Source: Sphingobacterium faecale
GTDB taxonomy: Bacteria > Bacteroidota > Bacteroidia > Sphingobacteriales > Sphingobacteriaceae
Reading direction: 5' to 3'
NCBI RefSeq assembly: GCF_016746095.1
Contig: NZ_JAERTY010000004.1
Span: 124,001 to 188,000, forward strand
Length of the DNA: 64,000 nt
The notes beneath the pieces were generated by a model. That model was not told where the DNA came from and did no database searches. It saw nothing but the letters and a program-made list of their open reading frames with translations. Positions 17,842 to 27,475 of this stretch are shown here, one piece after another (position 1 is the stretch's first letter; each line of letters starts with the position of its first letter). A program made the position numbers and the translations under genes.

Positions 17842-18948
17842 ATGAAACATTCATTAGACATCCTTCCATTACAGTCTTGGATAGACACAGGAGACAAACC
17901 TTTAATCATAGCAGGTCCATGTAGCGCAGAGACCGAAGAGCAAGTGGTTTCGACAGCTCATTTATTGGCAAATACAGGCAAAGTAAATGTATTACGCGCC
18001 GGTATATGGAAACCACGTACACGTCCAGGCGAGTTTGAAGGTATTGGAAGTGTCGGTCTACAATGGTTAAAAAGAGCGAAAGAAGAAACTGGTCTACTTA
18101 CTGCCACAGAAGTAGCTACCGCCAAACACGTAGAAGAAGCGCTGGCTGCAGGTATAGATACACTATGGGTCGGTGCACGTTCGACAGCCAATCCATTTAC
18201 TGTCCAAGAGATTGCAGATGCTTTGAAAGGCGTAAATGTACCCGTATTCGTCAAAAACCCTGTAAATCCAGACCTATCGTTATGGATTGGAGCATTAGAG
18301 CGTATCAATGGTGCCGGCATCAAAAAACTGGGTGCGATACACCGCGGATTCTCTTCTTTCGAAAAGACAGCCTTCCGTAATGAGCCGATGTGGGACATCG
18401 CCATACAGTTGAAAACGATTGCACCAGAGCTGCCTATCATCAACGATCCTAGTCATATCTGTGGTAACCGTGAGCTTATTCCTTACATCACACAAAAAGC
18501 TATGGACATGGATATGCAAGGACTCATCATCGAATCTCATATCGATCCTTCCGTAGCTTGGACAGATGCGAAACAACAAGTGACACCAGCTGCACTAGCA
18601 GACCTATTGGACAACTTGTCTATCCGTCATGCCGCATCGAACAACCCTGCTTTTGACGATAAGTTGGCCGAACTCCGTCAACAGATCGACAAATTAGATG
18701 ACCAGATCATCAAGCAGATCGGTGATCGTATGAAGATAGCAGAGAAGATCGGTGAGTATAAACGTGACAATCACGTCACTATCCTTCAGGTATCACGTTG
18801 GGACGAGATCGTTCAAAAACGTGTACAACTGGCAAGAGCCTTAAACCTTAGTGAAGACTTTACCGTAAAATACCTCGAACTGTTGCACAACGAATCTATC
18901 CGTAAGCAAAACGAAGTGATGAATACAAAAGTAAATGCGGAGGTATAA
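17842..18948 (+). CDS. Bifunctional DAHP synthase / chorismate mutase
   Basis: This 368-residue fusion carries out the first step of the shikimate pathway and the chorismate-to-prephenate step. Residues about 1-260 form a type I-beta DAHP synthase barrel (AGPCSAETEEQ, RAGIWKPRTRPGEF, NDPSHICGNRELI). Residues about 275-360 are an AroQ-type all-helical chorismate mutase (LAELRQQIDKLDDQIIKQI, KIGEYKRDN). The fusion is typical of Bacteroidota, where the mutase domain also mediates feedback control. It follows pheA by 41 bases and abuts aroA with no gap. Confidence 0.94.
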   Translation: MKHSLDILPLQSWIDTGDKPLIIAGPCSAETEEQVVSTAHLLANTGKVNVLRAGIWKPRTRPGEFEGIGSVGLQWLKRAKEETGLLTATEVATAKHVEEALAAGIDTLWVGARSTANPFTVQEIADALKGVNVPVFVKNPVNPDLSLWIGALERINGAGIKKLGAIHRGFSSFEKTAFRNEPMWDIAIQLKTIAPELPIINDPSHICGNRELIPYITQKAMDMDMQGLIIESHIDPSVAWTDAKQQVTPAALADLLDNLSIRHAASNNPAFDDKLAELRQQIDKLDDQIIKQIGDRMKIAEKIGEYKRDNHVTILQVSRWDEIVQKRVQLARALNLSEDFTVKYLELLHNESIRKQNEVMNTKVNAEV

Positions 18949-20196
18949 ATGAGTCTAACAAGCATCAAGCTCGCTCATCCTACGAAACAAATAAGTGGAA
19001 CGGTACAGCTCACTGGTTCTAAATCAGAGAGCAACCGGGCTCTTATTATACAGGCCATCAGTTCGGGAAAGGTGAAGATACAAAACCTTTCCCATGCTGA
19101 TGACACCGTGCTGTTGACCAATGCCTTAAACGTAGCACTTCAGATTGACGATCAGGTAAAAACCATAGACATCGGCCCTGCCGGTACAGCCATGCGTTTT
19201 TTGACATCTTACCTCAATCTACTTCCTGGAGACTTTGTACTTACTGGCACACAGCGAATGCAACAGCGTCCGATTGGGATTCTGGTAGATGCGCTCAACA
19301 GCCTGGGAGCGTCCATTGATTACACACAGACATCCGGCTACCCCCCACTGCGTATACGCGGTCCATTCCAGCAATCGGCTACTTCGGTCAATATCAAAGG
19401 CGACATCAGCAGCCAATATATATCCTCCCTTCTTTTGATCGCCTCGGCGCTCAAAGACGGACTCACCTTAGATATTGAGGGCGAGCTGACCTCCAGACCT
19501 TATGTCACCATGACACTCGATATGTTGGCCGAGGTCGGTATACAGCACAGCTGGCAGGAGAATAGCATTCACATTGCTCCCCAGCAAGCACGTCCAAGCA
19601 CGTTGTATATAGAGCCCGATTGGAGCGCTGCCTCCTATTGGTACGCTATGGTAGCGTTGTCAGAGCAGGGCTCCATACGACTGCCTGGACTCAAAAAGAA
19701 CAGCCTGCAGGGCGATATCGCGATTGCTGAGATCATGACTCACTTTGGGGTCAAGACAACCTTCGAAGCAGACGCTATTTACCTGAAGAAAACAGCAATC
19801 GCATCGGACAAAAAGTTATTTGATTTCAAGTCATGTCCCGATCTGGCACAGACCGTTGTCGTGGTGGCATCTGCATTAAAGCGGGATGTTTCTTTCACCG
19901 GTCTCGAGACGCTGAAGATCAAAGAGACCGACCGTATTGCAGCCCTACAAAACGAGATTGCAAAATATGGCGCTGTATTACAAGAGGACGGCGAAACCTA
20001 TCACCTGCACAGTCAGCACGTTCAAGATCCAGGATCCCTGACGATCGAAACCTACGAAGACCACCGTATGGCGATGGCCTTTGCACCACTGGCACTTGTC
20101 TTCCAACAGGTACAGATACTGGAACCGCATGTTGTTGAAAAATCCTACCCTACATTCTGGGATGATCTCCGCAAACAAGGATTCGCATTAACATAA
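18949..20196 (+). CDS. aroA: 3-phosphoshikimate 1-carboxyvinyltransferase (EPSP synthase)
   Basis: AroA adds enolpyruvate from PEP to shikimate-3-phosphate. The 415-residue protein shows LTGSKSESNRALIIQA (substrate loop), GPAGTAMRFLTSYL, QRPIGILVDALNSLGA, and the late KIKETDRIAALQNEI and YEDHRMAMAFAPLAL motifs. The second residue of the usual NAGTAMR loop is P here (GPAGTAMR), a variation seen in related species as well. Its ATG follows directly after the stop of the preceding gene, so the two are translationally coupled. Confidence 0.95.
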   Translation: MSLTSIKLAHPTKQISGTVQLTGSKSESNRALIIQAISSGKVKIQNLSHADDTVLLTNALNVALQIDDQVKTIDIGPAGTAMRFLTSYLNLLPGDFVLTGTQRMQQRPIGILVDALNSLGASIDYTQTSGYPPLRIRGPFQQSATSVNIKGDISSQYISSLLLIASALKDGLTLDIEGELTSRPYVTMTLDMLAEVGIQHSWQENSIHIAPQQARPSTLYIEPDWSAASYWYAMVALSEQGSIRLPGLKKNSLQGDIAIAEIMTHFGVKTTFEADAIYLKKTAIASDKKLFDFKSCPDLAQTVVVVASALKRDVSFTGLETLKIKETDRIAALQNEIAKYGAVLQEDGETYHLHSQHVQDPGSLTIETYEDHRMAMAFAPLALVFQQVQILEPHVVEKSYPTFWDDLRKQGFALT

Positions 20197-20203
20197 AACA
20201 TAT

Positions 20204-20236
20204 ATCGTCTGTATTTTTAGCTAAAGTATAGACGAT
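20204..20236 (+). other. Hairpin between aroA and aroC
   Basis: ATCGTCTGTA (20204-20213) pairs with TATAGACGAT (20227-20236), ten pairs with one G-T, around a 13-base loop. No T-run follows. It may be a processing or mRNA-stability element in the operon, or part of a separate aroC promoter region. Confidence 0.45.
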
Positions 20237-20264
20237 TTAATATATTTACCCCAATTATTAAATT

Positions 20265-21362
20265 ATGGCAGGAAATTCATTTGGCGATTTATTTAGAATA
20301 ACCACATTTGGCGAATCTCACGGAGCGGCAATAGGCGTGATTTTAGATGGTTGCCCTTCCAATATAGTTATTGACGAGGCCTTCATCCAATCCGAACTGG
20401 ACAAACGACGTCCCGGTCAGTCAAAGATTACCACCCAGCGAAAGGAAAGCGATACCGCACAATTATTGTCAGGCGTTTTTGAGGGTAAATCTACAGGGAC
20501 ACCGATAGCCATTCTCATTCCCAATGAAGACCAGCGCTCCAAAGACTACTCGCACATCAGCAACAAGTTCCGCCCCTCCCATGCCGATTATACCTATCAA
20601 ATGAAATACGGTATAAGAGATTATCGGGGAGGCGGTCGTTCATCTGCCCGAGAGACTGCTGCTCGGGTAGCTGCAGGAGCGATAGCCAAGCTGTTCTTAA
20701 AACAACACGGCATTGAAATATTTGCACATGTTTCCGGTGTAGGTACGATAGAGTCTCCCAACCTGGATTATACCGACCTATCCGATCTCTTAGACCTTCG
20801 CGAAGCGAATATCGTCCGTTGTGCTGATCCTGCTACTGCCACAGAGATGGTCAGTTTTATCGACAGCATACGTAAAGCTGGAGATACCGTAGGTGGTCGT
20901 ATATCTACGGTCATCCGCAATCTTCCCGTCGGTCTGGGCGAACCCGTATTTGACAAATTGCATGCGGATCTTGCCAAAGCCATGATGGGCATCAATGCCG
21001 TACACGGCTTTGAATACGGTTCTGGATTCGAAGGCTCCAAACATATCGGCTCCGAGCACAATGACATTTTCTCCAAAGAGGGCGACAAGACCGTTACCCG
21101 CACCAACTACTCTGGTGGTATCCAAGGCGGGATCTCCAATGGTATGGACGTGACTTTTAGAGTCGCATTCAAACCTGTGGCCACCATTATGCGTGATCAG
21201 CCTACATTAAACGAAGCAGGAGAAGAAACCGTGATTTCCGGAAAAGGAAGACACGATCCTTGTGTCGTGCCTCGCGCCGTCATTATTGTAGAAGCTATGG
21301 CTGCCCTTGTTATTGCCGATCACCTGTTAAAACATAATGCCTATCTAAATGTTAGAAAATAA
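20265..21362 (+). CDS. aroC: Chorismate synthase
   Basis: AroC converts EPSP to chorismate with reduced FMN. The 365-residue protein begins [20 protein letters not shown] (the GESHG signature), continues with [15 protein letters not shown] and [20 protein letters not shown], and ends with [18 protein letters not shown]. All three chorismate synthase signatures are present, and length is normal. It overlaps the next gene by 14 bases. Confidence 0.96.
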   Translation: MAGNSFGDLFRITTFGESHGAAIGVILDGCPSNIVIDEAFIQSELDKRRPGQSKITTQRKESDTAQLLSGVFEGKSTGTPIAILIPNEDQRSKDYSHISNKFRPSHADYTYQMKYGIRDYRGGGRSSARETAARVAAGAIAKLFLKQHGIEIFAHVSGVGTIESPNLDYTDLSDLLDLREANIVRCADPATATEMVSFIDSIRKAGDTVGGRISTVIRNLPVGLGEPVFDKLHADLAKAMMGINAVHGFEYGSGFEGSKHIGSEHNDIFSKEGDKTVTRTNYSGGIQGGISNGMDVTFRVAFKPVATIMRDQPTLNEAGEETVISGKGRHDPCVVPRAVIIVEAMAALVIADHLLKHNAYLNVRK

Positions 21363-22206
21363 GTCTACATATATTTTAGCTTGCGATATCGGAGGTACAC
21401 ACATTACCTCCGCTATCGTTACTAGCGATACCTGGTCTATTCTTTCTGAAACAATCGTACGAAAATCGGTAAATTCAGCTCAAAATGCTAAATCGATTTT
21501 TCAGTCTTGGACAAGCGCAATAAACGAATCATTGGCTCTTTTTGGTGCCCCCATCAGACAGATCGGTATCGCTATGCCAGGCCCCTTCGACTACGAGACA
21601 GGGATCTCTTTGATGAAAGGGCAAGACAAGTATGACAACCTCTATCAAACCAATATCACGGATGGCCTCCGGAGCAGCCTAGGCGATGACACGCTCCAGA
21701 TACGCTATATCAACGATGCCGCCGCTTTTCTACAGGGCGAAATATTTGCTACCGGACGTCAGGACGAACAGACCATTCTCGGCATCACCTTAGGCACCGG
21801 TCTGGGCAGCGCCATATGGCACCATGGTTCCAAGGCACAGGATGCCAACCTATGGAATGCCCCTTACAAAGAGGCGATTTTTGAAGAATACCTGGTTACC
21901 CGCTGGTTCACCCGCCGTTTCGAAGAACTGTCCGGACATCAAGAAATAGGATTAAAAGAAATCATAGACAAGCACAGCCAGAGCGACAGCTTACAGATAT
22001 TGCTCGCTGAGTACCGCACCCACTTGTACGACTTTCTTCAATACTTCAGCACGCGTGAAGGGTGCCAACATTACATTATCGGAGGCAATATTTCAAAGGC
22101 ATGGCCGCTCATCAACAGCGACCACAGGTTTACGGATTTTGCTATCTCCGTAGGGGTACAAGAAGAAAAAGCAGCGCTTATAGGCGCCGCTTCTCTGTTT
22201 AAATAA
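21349..22206 (+). CDS. ROK family sugar kinase or regulator-like protein
   Basis: The 285-residue protein has the ROK/actin-like ATPase fold: [14 protein letters not shown] near the N-terminus, [13 protein letters not shown] and [13 protein letters not shown]. The zinc-binding CxCGxxGCxE motif of many ROK glucokinases is not present and there is no N-terminal HTH, so a divergent sugar kinase is the best guess. Its start lies inside the end of aroC, hence it is expressed with the aromatic operon although no metabolic link is obvious. Confidence 0.78.
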   Translation: MLENKSTYILACDIGGTHITSAIVTSDTWSILSETIVRKSVNSAQNAKSIFQSWTSAINESLALFGAPIRQIGIAMPGPFDYETGISLMKGQDKYDNLYQTNITDGLRSSLGDDTLQIRYINDAAAFLQGEIFATGRQDEQTILGITLGTGLGSAIWHHGSKAQDANLWNAPYKEAIFEEYLVTRWFTRRFEELSGHQEIGLKEIIDKHSQSDSLQILLAEYRTHLYDFLQYFSTREGCQHYIIGGNISKAWPLINSDHRFTDFAISVGVQEEKAALIGAASLFK

Positions 22207-22216
22207 TGTCTTTCTT

Positions 22217-24634
22217 TTAAAAGAATCTAGGAAACCGCTTTGGATCCACATCATTCATAATACGGTAGACTGCTTCAACAATATCATCAGCGGATGGTTT
22301 GCTGAAATAGTCTCCGTCGGATCCATACGGAGGCCGGTGTGCCTTCGCACTTAAAGTTAATGGCTTACTATCTAAGTGATAGTAGCCTCCCTGTTCTTCT
22401 AAAATCTGTTGTAATATAAAAGCACTAGCCCCACCAGGCACATCTTCATCCACTACCAGAATTCTATTCGTCTTCTGCAAAGAGGTTGCACATAAATGTT
22501 CTCTATCAAAGGGCTGTAGGCATTGTATATCAATAATCTCTATAGATATCCCTATTTTATCCAATTCCAACGCTGCTTCCTGCACCAATCTCAATGTTGA
22601 TCCATAAGAGACTACCGTTACGTCACTTCCCTCTCGCAACTCTTCCGCGATACCTAACGGTACAGTAAACTCTCCAATATTAGCTGGCATTTTTTCTTTA
22701 AGTCTATACCCATTTAAGCATTCGATGACCAATGCGGGGTCGTCAGACTTCAACAGCGTATTATACATTCCAGCAGCCTGAGTCATATTTCGTGGTACAC
22801 AAATATGTATACCACGAAGAGCACCCAACAAAACCGTCATTGGCGATCCAGAATGCCATATTCCCTCTAGTCTGTGTCCACGTGTGCGTACAATCACAGG
22901 CGCTTTCTGCTGTCCTTTCGTACGGTAACCCAAAGAGGCTAGATCATCACTTAATACGGGCAATGCGTACAGTAAGTAATCCAGATATTGTATCTCTGCT
23001 ATCGGTCGTAATCCTCTTACTGCTAAACCGATTCCCTTACCAATAATTGTCGATTCACGTATACCTGTATCGAATACACGCATATTACCAAACTTATCCT
23101 GAAGGCCTGCAAAACCTTGATTTACATCACCTATTTTTCCTACATCTTCCCCAAACGCCAATATACGGTCGTCTCGCTCGAAATTTGCCTCAAAACAAGC
23201 ATTCAGCACCTCCCTTCCATCTACAATGGCTGCATTATCAGCATACTTCGCTTCAACAATCGATACACACAGTGGACTTTTCTCTGTTTCTACATAGAGT
23301 GAACTATTATATCGTTCCGCATTCACTTTCTTCTTCTCGTTATACCATTGAAGTAAAGCTTGTTTTTCAATCGAATTTTCAAACCGCAATTCCCGCAACA
23401 CCCCCCTTACCGTGGAGTAAACTTCCTTTAATGAGGGTTCTGGTGTACTGATTAACGTCTTTAAAGGCAACTCGACCAAATCTTCCTTAAACTCAGAAAG
23501 TAGTGATACGGCCTCTTCCAACTCCCCTTGCAGCAACTTACGATAGTCAGACCAAGCCCTCCTCTGTTCACTTCTCACATAATCCTTAGCTTTCTTTTCT
23601 ATTTCAAAAAGCTCTTCTTCTCCCGCAATACCCGCATCTAGCATCCACTGACGCATCTTTATATTACAATCGTAATCGTTTTCCCATTGTAGGCGTTCTT
23701 TGGTTTTATATCGTTCATGCGAACCCGATGAAGAATGTCCCTGTGGTTGAGTTAATTCAGTAACATGTACTAAACAAGGAATATGTTGCTCTCTGGCTAC
23801 TTTAACAGCCTTCTCATACGTTTCACAAAGACCAGGGTAATCCCATCCTTTCACCTTAAAAATTTCTAAGCCATTCCCATTCTCTCCGCGCTGAAAGCCT
23901 TTCAATGCCTCAGAAATATCGCCTTTAGTTGTCTGTATTTCATTGGGCACTGAAATTCCATAGCCATCATCCCATACTGATATAACAGCGGGAACTTGAT
24001 GCACACCGACTGCATTTATAACTTCCCAAAAAACACCTTCAGAAGTAGATGCATTCCCAACGTTGCAAAATACAACCTCGTTACCGTTATCCGAGAAATA
24101 TTTCAAATAAGAAAGATTTTCATTATTCCGATACAACTTTGATGCTAAGCCCAGCCCCATCGTTCTAGCCATTTGGCCCCCTGTTGTTGAGATATCTGAG
24201 AATGAATTCTTTGTTGATGTTTGATTCTTCCAATTTCCTTGCTCATCCAGTAGATTCGTTGAAAAATGAGCTACCATTTGACGCCCAGCTGAAGATGTGT
24301 CGGCCTCGATATCAGGATTAGCATACAACTGAGAGAAAAAATGATAAATTGTACTTATTTCTGATACAAAGGCAAAGGTCTGATCTCTATAATAACCAGA
24401 ACGCCAATCCCCTATTTCAAAAACCTTTGCTAGAGCAATCTGAGCCAGTTCTTTACCATCTCCAAAAATACCAAACTTAGCTTTACCTGTCAGCACTTCT
24501 TTTCGCCCCAACAGACTCACCATCCTACTCTGTACTGCAAATTCATAGTCCTTCTTAATGATTTGACGAAAATCATCAAAACTTAGTTTAGAATTCGATA
24601 AATCTACGGAGACTTTCAAATCTGTGTCTATCAT
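22217..24634 (-). CDS. 2-oxoacid dehydrogenase E1, fused alpha and beta subunits
   Basis: The 805-residue protein joins an E1-alpha part (about residues 1-390; TPP-binding region around EVVFCNVGNASTSEGVF and VWDDGYGIS) to an E1-beta part (about 470-800; AFGEDVGKIGDVNQGF and RVFDTGIRESTIIG). Such fusions in Bacteroidota are usually annotated as branched-chain 2-oxoacid dehydrogenase E1; they decarboxylate 2-oxoacids for transfer to lipoyl-E2. No E2 or E3 gene is nearby, so the acid is uncertain. I chose ATG 24634 rather than TTG 24667 because a TAnnTTTG promoter lies between the two. Confidence 0.88.
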   Translation of the reverse strand: MIDTDLKVSVDLSNSKLSFDDFRQIIKKDYEFAVQSRMVSLLGRKEVLTGKAKFGIFGDGKELAQIALAKVFEIGDWRSGYYRDQTFAFVSEISTIYHFFSQLYANPDIEADTSSAGRQMVAHFSTNLLDEQGNWKNQTSTKNSFSDISTTGGQMARTMGLGLASKLYRNNENLSYLKYFSDNGNEVVFCNVGNASTSEGVFWEVINAVGVHQVPAVISVWDDGYGISVPNEIQTTKGDISEALKGFQRGENGNGLEIFKVKGWDYPGLCETYEKAVKVAREQHIPCLVHVTELTQPQGHSSSGSHERYKTKERLQWENDYDCNIKMRQWMLDAGIAGEEELFEIEKKAKDYVRSEQRRAWSDYRKLLQGELEEAVSLLSEFKEDLVELPLKTLISTPEPSLKEVYSTVRGVLRELRFENSIEKQALLQWYNEKKKVNAERYNSSLYVETEKSPLCVSIVEAKYADNAAIVDGREVLNACFEANFERDDRILAFGEDVGKIGDVNQGFAGLQDKFGNMRVFDTGIRESTIIGKGIGLAVRGLRPIAEIQYLDYLLYALPVLSDDLASLGYRTKGQQKAPVIVRTRGHRLEGIWHSGSPMTVLLGALRGIHICVPRNMTQAAGMYNTLLKSDDPALVIECLNGYRLKEKMPANIGEFTVPLGIAEELREGSDVTVVSYGSTLRLVQEAALELDKIGISIEIIDIQCLQPFDREHLCATSLQKTNRILVVDEDVPGGASAFILQQILEEQGGYYHLDSKPLTLSAKAHRPPYGSDGDYFSKPSADDIVEAVYRIMNDVDPKRFPRFF

Positions 24635-24655
24635 TAATTTAATGTTCTGTTTCAA

Positions 24656-24663
24656 CAAAAGTA
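24656..24663 (-). promoter_or_regulatory. -7 box for the fused E1 gene
   Basis: On the minus strand TACTTTTG matches TAnnTTTG, 21 bases before ATG 24634. This spacing equals that of queE and supports the shorter start. Confidence 0.6.
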
Positions 24664-24915
24664 GCAAAATTACTTCTTACAATATAAGTATTAATTTTAT
24701 TAATACTTTACCTGCATAGCCCTAGCTATATATATAAACGGGTTAGCGCTACATATTGTTATACGATGGACTTATACACATCGCTTTAGTTGAGGTAGAT
24801 ATTTTCTTACCGATCAAAGAATAGCCCTTTACTGATTAATTTTTAAACAGGTTTTAGAATATACGTTATTATTATGTACTTTTAAACGCAACTTTAACGT
24901 AATAACAATACATTA

Positions 24916-25647
24916 ATGACTTTAAAAGACAGTGCTGTAAGCACCGAAAATGGATTAGGCGACTTAGAAAAGACAGTGCTCATCAATGCTTTGATTCAAA
25001 CCCCAATAAACGAGCGCGATCAACAATGGATAGCAACTTTTCTAGAAAATATTGCAGATGCAAACCTTAAACTAGGTGCGCCCGAAGTAGTGATAGCAAG
25101 TGATGGTTTTCCGTATGTCCAGTTGGAGACAGTCACTTCGAACGAGAACTTTCAGGCTTTTGTAATAAGCAAACAATTGCCCACCCTATTACTCCAAGGC
25201 TTTGGTATAGTAGTAAATGCCCAAAACGCGCAACCCGATTGGATTTTTACATACGGTGATATTGCTAACTTTGAATTAAATGACAGTTTTTATACGGATG
25301 ACAGTATCTTTTCCTCCAATAAAGAAAATGTTGTCATCGGAAACGATGAAAAAATATTGATAGGACAACCATCCGACAGTATTCTTCCGAAGTACATCCG
25401 TAAACAGCTTAGAGAATTCTTGCAACACTCAGGAATAAAATCACCAAAGACAATGCTAATCGCCCGCAACTTCGAAGAAGAATCCCAAGTTAAACAAGAC
25501 TTGGTTTTCAACTTTACACCTTCACAGTTCGCTAGCGAACAGGATTTTCAACAGATCGGAAATACAATAGCATGGTTCCTACCCCGACATTACTCGATTC
25601 TATTTATAGATGATATGTCCATAGAAAATGGCTTTGAAGAGCTGTAG
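24916..25647 (+). CDS. Hypothetical protein, 243 residues
   Basis: I do not recognise this family. The protein is soluble and acidic, with no signal peptide or membrane segment. It contains a PEVVIASDGFPYVQLE segment, a hydrophobic LPTLLLQGFGIVVNAQN core and a C-terminal HYSILFIDDMSIENGFEE. Codon use matches the neighbouring core genes, so it is a real chromosomal gene. It precedes the NUDIX gene by 38 bases in the same direction and may be co-transcribed. Confidence 0.6.
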   Translation: MTLKDSAVSTENGLGDLEKTVLINALIQTPINERDQQWIATFLENIADANLKLGAPEVVIASDGFPYVQLETVTSNENFQAFVISKQLPTLLLQGFGIVVNAQNAQPDWIFTYGDIANFELNDSFYTDDSIFSSNKENVVIGNDEKILIGQPSDSILPKYIRKQLREFLQHSGIKSPKTMLIARNFEEESQVKQDLVFNFTPSQFASEQDFQQIGNTIAWFLPRHYSILFIDDMSIENGFEEL

Positions 25648-25685
25648 TAGTTCAACGATTTAAACATAACAAACAATAAAGAACT

Positions 25686-26147
25686 ATGTACCTGTTCAAT
25701 GTAAGAGTTTATGGGATATTGATTGACGCGCAGGACCGCGTACTCGTCAGCGACGAGCGTACACAAAGCGTGTCATTCACCAAGTTCCCAGGAGGGGGAT
25801 TAGAGTATGGAGAAGGATTAATAGATGCTCTAAAACGTGAGTTTATAGAGGAGTGTAATCTAGAGATCGAGATTGTTCAACATCTATATACAACAGACTT
25901 TTATGAAAAATCAAGTTTTAATAATAGTCAGATCATATCCATTTATTATCTAGTCAAAGCAATAGGCCCGTTGGAAATTACGCTAAAAGATAAACCCATG
26001 GACTTTGATACGCTCAATACTATCGAGAAGGAAGAAGTATTCCGACTAATAAAATGTACAGAACTGTCTAGTGAATACCTTACATTTAAAACCGATCAAG
26101 TAGCTTGGAGAGAGTATCAAAAAACAAGAAACTTACCTAATAATTAA
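25686..26147 (+). CDS. NUDIX hydrolase
   Basis: The 153-residue protein has the NUDIX box GGGLEYGEGLIDALKREFIEE, matching GX5EX7REUXEEXGU up to the last position, where CNL replaces xGU. Members hydrolyse nucleoside diphosphates linked to a further group, for example oxidised nucleotides or NDP-sugars; the substrate cannot be told. Metal-binding glutamates of the box are intact. Confidence 0.88.
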   Translation: MYLFNVRVYGILIDAQDRVLVSDERTQSVSFTKFPGGGLEYGEGLIDALKREFIEECNLEIEIVQHLYTTDFYEKSSFNNSQIISIYYLVKAIGPLEITLKDKPMDFDTLNTIEKEEVFRLIKCTELSSEYLTFKTDQVAWREYQKTRNLPNN

Positions 26148-26304
26148 CTTGGATTAAAGTCGTTTTTTATTTTCAAAAAAGCTTGATTATGCTAAAAATG
26201 ATTTATAATTTTATAACATTGAAATCAACCAAATATATTCATAAGGTTGATTCTCAAACAGGAAGCATCTTTTCTAGAGGCTCCATTTTATAGTTAGTGT
26301 GATT

Positions 26305-26333
26305 ATAAGGCGATATCCCAAATATCGCCTTAT
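26305..26333. terminator. Hairpin in the NUDIX-rlmH convergent region
   Basis: ATAAGGCGATAT (26305-26316) and ATATCGCCTTAT (26322-26333) form a perfect 12-bp stem with a 5-base loop between two convergent genes. The flanking T-run is weak on both sides, so it is a likely but not strong bidirectional terminator. Confidence 0.55.
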
Positions 26334-26389
26334 TTATTGCTTATCAACAAATACCCCTTAGTGATCAGCAAGAATGGTTATTGCTATAT

Positions 26390-26521
26390 TTAACCAATAA
26401 AATATGCCAAAGCAATCACCACCAATGCACCACCAATAATCAACCATTTAAGATCCTTGCCACTGTCGGCACCCTCGTCACTCCTAAATTTATAATCTCT
26501 TTTATACCTATCCATATTCAT
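26390..26521 (-). CDS. Small single-span membrane protein, 43 residues
   Basis: A minus-strand ORF of 43 codons starts at ATG 26521 and stops at 26390-26392. The N-terminal half is charged (MNMDRYKRDYKFRSDEGADS). The C-terminal half is one hydrophobic helix (WLIIGGALVVIALAYFIG). A GGAGG sequence lies seven bases before the ATG, an unusually strong ribosome site for this phylum. It starts 50 bases after rlmH and is probably co-transcribed with it. Function unknown. Confidence 0.65.
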   Translation of the reverse strand: MNMDRYKRDYKFRSDEGADSGKDLKWLIIGGALVVIALAYFIG

Positions 26522-26571
26522 AACAACCTCCTTTTAATATTATGATGCAATAATAAATCTAATTCCATACA

Positions 26572-27045
26572 TTACTCATGGTGATAAGGTTCTCCCTTCA
26601 TAATTGAAAAAGCCCTATAAACCTGTTCCACAAAAAACAAACGAACCATTTGATGAGAAAATGTCAGTTTTGACAGCGACATACTGGCGTTCGCCCGCTC
26701 CTTTATCCTTGGTGCAAATCCGTAAGGTCCCCCGATCAGAAACACCACATGCTGCACACTGGCCAACATCTTCCGTTGCAGATAGGCGGCAAACTCAACC
26801 GATCTAAACTCTTTCCCCTTCTCATCCAATAACGCTACAAAATCAGTATTGGAAAGATTTTTCAAAAAGAAATCCGCCTCCTTCTCCATCTGCTGCTCCA
26901 TCGACATATTCTTTACATTCTTTACATCGGGTACTACCGTTATTTGAAAAGGTACATAATGCTTGAGTCTTTTCAAATACTTATCTATGCCTTCCTGAAT
27001 AAATTTATCGTCGGTCTTTCCGATGCACAGCAAACTAATTTTCAT
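26572..27045 (-). CDS. rlmH: 23S rRNA (pseudouridine-1915-N3)-methyltransferase
   Basis: RlmH is a SPOUT methyltransferase that modifies pseudouridine 1915 in helix 69 of 23S rRNA. The 157-residue protein shows LLDEKGKEFRSVEFA, the knotted SAM site VVFLIGGPYGFAP, and the C-terminal LTFSHQMVRLFFVEQVYRA followed by GEPYHHE. Length and motifs are canonical. It is the last chromosomal gene before the island. Confidence 0.96.
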   Translation of the reverse strand: MKISLLCIGKTDDKFIQEGIDKYLKRLKHYVPFQITVVPDVKNVKNMSMEQQMEKEADFFLKNLSNTDFVALLDEKGKEFRSVEFAAYLQRKMLASVQHVVFLIGGPYGFAPRIKERANASMSLSKLTFSHQMVRLFFVEQVYRAFSIMKGEPYHHE

Positions 27046-27166
27046 ATCACAAAAATTGCAAATTAATAGCGAATAAAAAAGATAAATACCGCAGTGGCCT
27101 CAAAAGACAGCGCCTTCCAGGATCGAACCCAGCCCCGCCCTTCTGGTTCTCATCCCTCTTAAACGC

Positions 27167-27197
27167 AAAAAACCTCCATCTTTCGATGAAGGTTTTT
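27167..27197 (-). terminator. Original tRNA-Ser terminator, displaced by the island
   Basis: On the minus strand a 13-bp stem with one mismatch and a 4-base loop is followed by T6. It sits directly downstream of the left att repeat, where the 3' end of the tRNA-Ser gene would have been before insertion. It therefore reads as the host tRNA terminator, now 24 kb from its gene. Confidence 0.7.
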
Positions 27198-27199
27198 CT

Positions 27200-27222
27200 G
27201 CGGAGAGCGAGGGATTCGAACC
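27200..27222 (-). repeat. Left attachment repeat (copy of tRNA-Ser 3' end)
   Basis: 23 bases identical to 51287-51309, i.e. the acceptor arm and T arm of tRNA-Ser(TGA). Bases on both sides differ between the copies, which fixes the length at 23. It marks the left boundary of the island. Confidence 0.9.
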
Positions 27223-27270
27223 TCACTCCTAATACGCTGATATTGTATCGGTTATAGACACTGATTTTTG

Positions 27271-27292
27271 AGGGTCTCTAAAGGGTCTCGCT
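27271..27292 (+). repeat. Left-end integrase arm-type repeats
   Basis: AGGGTCTC (27271-27278) and AGGGTCTCGCT (27282-27292) lie about 50-70 bases inside the left att repeat. The same 11-mer occurs three times at the right end (51139-51186) and fits arm-type binding sites of the tyrosine recombinase. Confidence 0.6.
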
Positions 27293-27475
27293 AAATCAGT
27301 TTCTCGTCTTCCCTACTTCGATTTTCTAATACAAATATACAAAATGAACAGCGTAATACGTCATGATTGAACTAGTATTTGCATACGTAGATGGCTGTTT
27401 ATTAGTCTTGTTGTATTTATTTTATTAGATTTGAGATAACCAGTTTTTGATTATAAACTAGATAGCCACTTCTAT

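Noticed and set aside
27101..27160. T-arm-like GGTTCGATCC on the minus strand near the left island end, suggesting another tRNA
   Set aside because: The flanking bases do not form a T stem, and no acceptor, D or anticodon arm could be fitted. At most it is a degraded remnant.
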